From NCBI GenBank assembly GCA_017744715.1, contig JAGIAT010000001.1, positions 964,028 to 1,028,027 of the forward strand: DNA of 64,000 bases. Reading direction: 5' to 3'. Source of the stretch: Niabella sp. Its GTDB lineage: Bacteria > Bacteroidota > Bacteroidia > Chitinophagales > Chitinophagaceae. Position 1 is the stretch's first letter; each line of letters starts with the position of its first letter. Made by a program: the position numbers and the translations under genes. The notes under the pieces were generated by a model. The model worked only from the letters and a program-made list of their open reading frames with translations, did no database searches and was not told the origin of the DNA. Shown here piece after piece: positions 59,665 to 64,000 of this stretch.

Positions 59665-60615
59665 TCAGGTATGGAACTGTGCCAGGCCGTTTTGGAAGCC
59701 TGTCCACAGATCCCGCACAATTTCGGCTGCCGGCTGAACCGATCGGATGGCTGCCGCTACCTGTCCGATCTCCAGTTCCCCATTTTCAAGATCGCCCTCA
59801 AACATGCCCTTTTTTGCACGGCCCCGGCCCAACAGCTCCCGCATTGTTGCCGGATCGGCTCCTTTAAGCTCCAGTGCTTTTGCCTGCCGGTAAAAATCGT
59901 TCTTTAGCAAACGCACGGGGGTAAGTTGTTTTAAGGAAAGCTCCGTATCGCCTTCGCCCGAATTAATGATCCTGTTTTTAAAATCTGTATGACAGGAAGC
60001 TTCTTCGCTGGCGGCAAACCGGCTGCCTACCTGCACGCCTTCTGCACCAAGGGCAAAGGCGGCCAGCATTTGTTGGCCGGTTGCAATACCACCGGCGGCA
60101 ATTACCGGCACCTGCACGGCTTCTGCTACCAGCGGTATCAATACCATTGAAGTGGTTTCCTCCCGGCCGTTATGTCCGCCCGCTTCAAAACCTTCGGCTA
60201 CCACGGCGTCGCAGCCGGCATCCTGGGCCTTTAATGCAAACCGGCTGCTGCTTACCACATGTACTACGGTAATGCCCGCTTCTTTTAAAACGCCTGTCCA
60301 TGTTTTGGGATTGCCGGCACTGGTGAAAACAACCGGTATTTTTTCTTCGATAATGATCCGTATATGTGCTTCCAGGTCGGGGTACAACAAAGGCAGATTA
60401 ACCCCAAACGGATACGTGGTAGCGGCCTTGCATTTTTGGATATGCGTTTTTAATACATCCGGGTACATGGAACCGGCGCCTATCAATCCCAGCCCACCGG
60501 CATTGCTCACTGCACTGGCCAGCCGCCAGCCGCTCGTCCATACCATACCGGCCTGGATGATGGGATAGGTAATGCGGAATAGTGCCGTGATGCGATTTGT
60601 TGTTCCGGGTTTCAA
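59665..60615 (-). CDS. Nitronate monooxygenase (2-nitropropane dioxygenase family)
   Basis: A 316-residue flavoprotein of the NMO family, which oxidises nitronates such as propionate-3-nitronate. The flavin and active-site motifs are ITYPIIQAGMVWTSGWRLAS near the N-terminus, GGLGLIGAG, FEAGGHNG and VPVIAAGGIATG. The only usable start is TTG at 60615: an in-frame TAA lies four codons upstream, and the next ATG would remove the first strand. That TTG lies in an AACCTGGAACTTGAAAC-type repeat. The gene stands alone, 35 bases upstream of the convergent-in-direction large secreted protein gene on the same strand. Confidence 0.88.
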   Translation of the reverse strand: MKPGTTNRITALFRITYPIIQAGMVWTSGWRLASAVSNAGGLGLIGAGSMYPDVLKTHIQKCKAATTYPFGVNLPLLYPDLEAHIRIIIEEKIPVVFTSAGNPKTWTGVLKEAGITVVHVVSSSRFALKAQDAGCDAVVAEGFEAGGHNGREETTSMVLIPLVAEAVQVPVIAAGGIATGQQMLAAFALGAEGVQVGSRFAASEEASCHTDFKNRIINSGEGDTELSLKQLTPVRLLKNDFYRQAKALELKGADPATMRELLGRGRAKKGMFEGDLENGELEIGQVAAAIRSVQPAAEIVRDLWTGFQNGLAQFHT

Positions 60616-60640
60616 GTTCCAGGTTTAATGTTTAAGTTGA
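60605..60640. repeat. Short AACCTGGAACTTGAAAC-type repeat at the nitronate monooxygenase start
   Basis: On the minus strand the sequence reads TTAAACCTGGAACTTGAAAC, followed by CCGGAAC; the TTG start codon of the gene is inside it. It matches the spacer repeats of the nuo operon. Confidence 0.6.
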
Positions 60641-60797
60641 GCGCTGCCTGAACGCGCCGCGCCGGATCGAATCAGCATCGGGCATCGCATCCAAATCCGT
60701 CTGTTGTCTTTCGCCTGCAGCCGATTCATGGAAGATACTGATTTTATAAATTTTCAACCGGTAATTTAACAATTTAGCCGAAGTTTGCACTGGAAAT

Positions 60798-61700
60798 ATG
60801 GATAAAAAAAAGGTCTGGAATATTTTTAAACCGGTACTAAAAGTAGCTTTTACTGTTCTGGCCTTGTGGCTGGTTTATACCAAGGTAGATCTGACTGCGG
60901 TGCGGCGGTTGTGGAAGGAAGCGGATAGCTGGTGGCTGATTCCTGCTGTAGCAGCCTTTATCATCTGCCAGGTGGTAACTTCTTTCCGTCTTCTTTATTT
61001 TTTCAGGAATATCGGGCTGCCGATCTCCGCAAGATCTAACCTGCGCCTGTTCCTGCTGGGCATGTTCTACAATTTATTTCTTCCAAGTGGTTTGGGTGGA
61101 GACGGGTATAAGATCATTGTATTGAAACGGCGGTATGATACCACGCACAAGGAAGTTTTTTCCGCCGTATTTTTCGACCGGCTGGCCGGGCTGTGGGGGC
61201 TGGGCTTCCTGGTTTCCTGTTTCAGTTTGGCAATGCCGGAAGTACGGCAGTACAGCCCCTGGATCCTGGCGGCTTTCGGAACCGGCTCGGTAATTTATTA
61301 TTGGGTGCTGCACCGGTTTTTTAACCGCATGAGCCGGCGCTTTATAACCACGCACCTGTTGGGTATCTGCACGCAATCGCTCCAGCTGGCTACAGTGGCA
61401 TTTATACTGGCGGCATTGGGCTGTAAAACCAGTTACTGGCCTTATTTTGCTATTTTTCTTTTATCCTCGCTGGCTTCTTTATTTCCGTTTAGTATAGGAG
61501 GATTGGGCGCGCGGGAAGTAGCCATCGTATGGGGCGCCGGCACCTTCGGACTGGATAAGGACCTGGCGGTATCGGTAAGTTTAAGTTTTTACCTGATCAT
61601 GATGGCAATGGCGCTTTCGGCGATCTTTATTTTGTTTGGTCGGGAGCGGAAAAAAACAACACCACCGGTTCCGGATGTAGCAAAAGAGCATTCACATTAA
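60798..61700 (+). CDS. Lysylphosphatidylglycerol synthetase-type/YbhN membrane protein
   Basis: A 300-residue integral membrane protein with seven to eight helices, of the UPF0104/YbhN and MprF-flippase family. Motifs are NLFLPSGLGGDGYKI near residue 95 and FPFSIGGLGAREVAIVWGAG near 235, both typical of the family, whose members flip or handle lipids. There is no aminoacyl-transferase domain. It is 11 bases upstream of a sulfatase-fold LTA-synthase-like gene; the pair may act together in envelope-lipid or polymer modification. That pairing is inference. Confidence 0.88.
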   Translation: MDKKKVWNIFKPVLKVAFTVLALWLVYTKVDLTAVRRLWKEADSWWLIPAVAAFIICQVVTSFRLLYFFRNIGLPISARSNLRLFLLGMFYNLFLPSGLGGDGYKIIVLKRRYDTTHKEVFSAVFFDRLAGLWGLGFLVSCFSLAMPEVRQYSPWILAAFGTGSVIYYWVLHRFFNRMSRRFITTHLLGICTQSLQLATVAFILAALGCKTSYWPYFAIFLLSSLASLFPFSIGGLGAREVAIVWGAGTFGLDKDLAVSVSLSFYLIMMAMALSAIFILFGRERKKTTPPVPDVAKEHSH

Positions 61701-61711
61701 TTTGAGGTTAT

Positions 61712-63667
61712 ATGAACGGCAGGAAAGGACCCTGGACGCTGAGTTATTATGGAATATTTTTATACCGCATCCTGCTGGTATTGTTCCTGTTTTTTATCTG
61801 CCGCTTTCTGTTCTATATATTGAATACGCCCCTGTTCCCGGGCATCGGCTTGCAGGACTGGGGCATGATCCTCACGGGCGGATTGCGGTTTGATGTAGCC
61901 GCCATGTTTTATTTTAACGGGCTGCTCATTTTTTTAATGACCGTTCCGTTGCCGTACCGCTTACGCACACATAAACGGTTTCAGCGGGTAGTACAGTGGG
62001 TGTTCTTCAGTACAAACGGGATTGCACTATTGCTGAACTGCATCGATTTTATCTATTACCGGTTTACACTAAGGCGAACCACTACCAGTGTGTTCAGCGA
62101 ATTTTCGCACGAACAGAATAAATCGGGACTCGCATTTAATTTTTTGATCGACTACTGGTATGTGGTGGTGCTCTTTGCAGGCCTTATCGGGTTAATGGTA
62201 TGGCTATACCGGAAGGTACAGATCCGGGATAACCCGCCGCCTTCCGGCCAGCGGGTATATTATGTTAAAGCCGCGCTGATCTTTGTATTAAGCGTGGTGC
62301 TGGCCATCGGGGGCATCCGGGGCGGATTCCGGCACAGCACGCGCCCCATAACGGTAGGTGATGCAGGTGCCTATGTAAAACGTTCGCATGAGGTATACCT
62401 GGTATTAAATACGCCGTTTGTGTTTATCCGCACCATGGGCGTAAAGCCGCTGAAAGAAATGCATTACTTCCCGGATAGCGCAGTGGCGGAGATCTATTCA
62501 CCGCTGCATAACCCGTCCGGCACAGACTCCCTGCCGTTTGCCCGCAGGAACGTAGTAATTATGATCCTGGAAAGTTTTGGAAAGGAATCGGTGGGCTTTT
62601 ATAACCGTGACCTTGATAAGGGTACCTATACCGGGTTTACACCTTTTCTGGATTCGCTTGCCGGGGTGAGCAGGATCTACTGGAATTCGTTTGCCAATGG
62701 CCGTAAATCGATTGATGCGATTCCTTCGATTTTTTCCAGTATACCCAGCGGACTCGATCCTTTTGTATTAACGCCCTATGTGTCGGACAGTACCAAAAGC
62801 CTGCCTAAACTGCTGGCGCAGGAAGGGTATCATACGTCTTTTTTTCATGGTGCTCCCAACGGGTCGATGGGCTTTCTATCCTATACGAAGATGATCGGTA
62901 TTGATCACTATTTCGGTAAAACCGAGTATAACAACGATGCTGATTTTGATGGGATCTGGGGCATTTGGGATGAGCCGTTTTTCCAGTTCTTTGAGCAAAA
63001 ACTGGGCACGTTCCCCCAACCGTTCTTCTCCGGTATTTTTTCCGTATCCTCCCACCATCCGTTTAAGGTGCCCAAACAATATGAAGGCAAATTTAAAAAG
63101 GGGCCATTGCCGGTGATGGAGTGCATCAGTTATACGGATATGGCATTGCAAAAGTTTTTTGCCAAAGCGCAACGGCAACCCTGGTTTAAGAATACGCTTT
63201 TTGTGATTACGGCTGATCATGCTACGGTTTCATATCATGCCGAGTACCAGAATGCCTGGGGCGATATTGCCATACCCATTATTTTATATGCACCGGGCGA
63301 CAGCAGCTTCCGGGGTATCGACCCGGGTGTGATTCAGCAGCTGGACATTATGCCCACCGTATTGGGATACCTGCATTATAATAAGCCCTACCTGGCCTTT
63401 GGCGAAAATGTATTACAGCGTAAAGGACCGGGATTTGCCTATCAGTATTCCGGCGGGCACCGCTGGATTGAGGGCAACCAGCTATTGTTTTTTGATGGAA
63501 AGAAAGCAACGGGACTGTATGATTTTAAAAAGGACCGCCTGATGAAAACCGATTTATTGAACGATTCTGTTAAGCAGGCCGCTGCCATGGAACAGCGGGT
63601 GAAAGCATTTATCCAGCAGTACAACAACCGGTTGATCCGGAACCAGCTGATTGCACCGGGGGGGTAG
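61712..63667 (+). CDS. LTA synthase-like sulfatase family membrane protein
   Basis: A 651-residue protein with five N-terminal helices (to about residue 205) and an extracytoplasmic alkaline-phosphatase/sulfatase-fold domain. The metal ligand E is in MILESFGKESVGF, the likely nucleophile S in NGRKSIDAIPSIFSS (LTA synthases of Gram-positives use Thr there), and the second metal site in FVITADHATVSYH. Such enzymes transfer phosphoglycerol or phosphoethanolamine groups. As a Bacteroidota protein it is unlikely to make lipoteichoic acid; the substrate is probably an envelope lipid or glycan. It is cotranscribed with the YbhN-like gene. Confidence 0.88.
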   Translation: MNGRKGPWTLSYYGIFLYRILLVLFLFFICRFLFYILNTPLFPGIGLQDWGMILTGGLRFDVAAMFYFNGLLIFLMTVPLPYRLRTHKRFQRVVQWVFFSTNGIALLLNCIDFIYYRFTLRRTTTSVFSEFSHEQNKSGLAFNFLIDYWYVVVLFAGLIGLMVWLYRKVQIRDNPPPSGQRVYYVKAALIFVLSVVLAIGGIRGGFRHSTRPITVGDAGAYVKRSHEVYLVLNTPFVFIRTMGVKPLKEMHYFPDSAVAEIYSPLHNPSGTDSLPFARRNVVIMILESFGKESVGFYNRDLDKGTYTGFTPFLDSLAGVSRIYWNSFANGRKSIDAIPSIFSSIPSGLDPFVLTPYVSDSTKSLPKLLAQEGYHTSFFHGAPNGSMGFLSYTKMIGIDHYFGKTEYNNDADFDGIWGIWDEPFFQFFEQKLGTFPQPFFSGIFSVSSHHPFKVPKQYEGKFKKGPLPVMECISYTDMALQKFFAKAQRQPWFKNTLFVITADHATVSYHAEYQNAWGDIAIPIILYAPGDSSFRGIDPGVIQQLDIMPTVLGYLHYNKPYLAFGENVLQRKGPGFAYQYSGGHRWIEGNQLLFFDGKKATGLYDFKKDRLMKTDLLNDSVKQAAAMEQRVKAFIQQYNNRLIRNQLIAPGG

Positions 63668-64000
63668 GTTTTTGTTGCAGGTTTCAGGTTCAACGTTTCA
63701 GGTTGGGTTCCGTTTTGATGCCTGATGATTTATCACTACACTATTGCCCTTGCTTTGGGGACATATAGACTGGGGGGACTGAGGACTGACAGCTGAAGAC
63801 GAAAAAGCGGAACGCTAAAGGCTGTTTCAGGTGTAATGTTCAATGTCTAAAGCCGGGCTCCGGGTCCATACCTGATATCCCATCTCCAATCCCAGTTGTA
63901 TCAACTGAAAACTGATAACCTGATGGCTAAACGCTGTTTCAGGTTTCAGGTTCAACGTTTCAGGTTGGGTTCTGTGCATGCCTAAAATAGGTTGACAAAA
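63668..64000. repeat. Composite intergenic repeat region after the sulfatase gene
   Basis: No gene is present up to the window edge. It holds CAACGTTTCAGGTTGGGTT-type units at 63690-63710 and again at 63953-63970, the GATGATTTATCACTACAC...GGGGACATATAG module (63710-63768), ACTGAGGACTGACAGCTGAA units (63778-63800), and CAGTTGTATCAACTGAAAAC (63892-63911). It is the best preserved copy in plus orientation of the family also found at 12577-13182. Confidence 0.75.

Overview
The window is a 64-kb stretch of a Bacteroidota chromosome, most likely from the family Chitinophagaceae; a Niabella-like genus is my guess, not proven. Reasons: the truncated NuoG without a molybdopterin domain, a Bacteroidota-type ExbB-ExbD-ExbD-TonB set, several SxAQ-type signal peptides and lipoboxes, a TonB-dependent receptor with an N-terminal carboxypeptidase-regulatory domain, GxxExxY and RES/Xre genes, a ThuA/DUF6807/Gfo-Idh sugar operon, and start regions that lack strong Shine-Dalgarno motifs but sometimes carry the TAnnTTTG promoter element of this phylum. 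No tRNA, rRNA, CRISPR array, transposase or prophage structural module was seen.

Layout. 1-12576: complex I operon nuoD(partial)-E-(VOC protein)-F-(GxxExxY element)-G-H-I-J-K-L-M-N. 12577-13182: intergenic repeats. 13183-14463: lone FtsX/MacB-type permease. 14693-17833: exbB-exbD-exbD-tonB energiser operon, followed by a Lys/Ala-rich histone H1-like gene and a TIGR01777 epimerase. 19863-21648: ABC exporter on the minus strand. 22053-24410: fused 3-hydroxyacyl-CoA dehydrogenase/enoyl-CoA hydratase, then a secreted HExxH protein. 25715-34461: two paralogous minus-strand cassettes, each in the order Tat-signal protein, phage-tail-collar protein(s), leucine-rich-repeat protein, membrane protein with an interrupted beta-sandwich. 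They are separated by a plus-strand class III cyclase/PAP2 phosphatase pair. 34887-38707: TPR lipoprotein, ftsB-like gene, eno. 39233-43747: pncA, a TonB-dependent siderophore receptor, and a RES/Xre toxin-antitoxin pair. 43980-48900: four-gene sugar-oxidation operon. 49266-53065: ECF-like sigma factor divergent from uvrA. 53090-63667: VWA lipoprotein, crystallin-like repeat protein, small lipoprotein, large MG2/plug-type secreted protein, nitronate monooxygenase, flippase-like membrane protein and LTA-synthase-like sulfatase-fold enzyme.

The strongest candidate for an undescribed system is the duplicated tail-collar/LRR cassette. Gene order and spacing are conserved between the two copies, the number of collar genes differs (three versus one), and none of the sheath, tube or baseplate genes of an injection system are nearby. 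Its terminal membrane protein appears to have a two-helix hairpin inserted into a surface loop of a fibronectin-like domain. The second candidate is a 689-bp cassette bounded by perfect 9-bp inverted repeats that carries a PD-(D/E)xK-fold GxxExxY gene and fills the nuoF-nuoG spacer almost exactly.

A third theme is a modular family of intergenic repeats. Four large composite copies lie at operon ends, in both orientations, and short derivatives sit in spacers inside the nuo operon and supply the TTG start of the nitronate monooxygenase gene.
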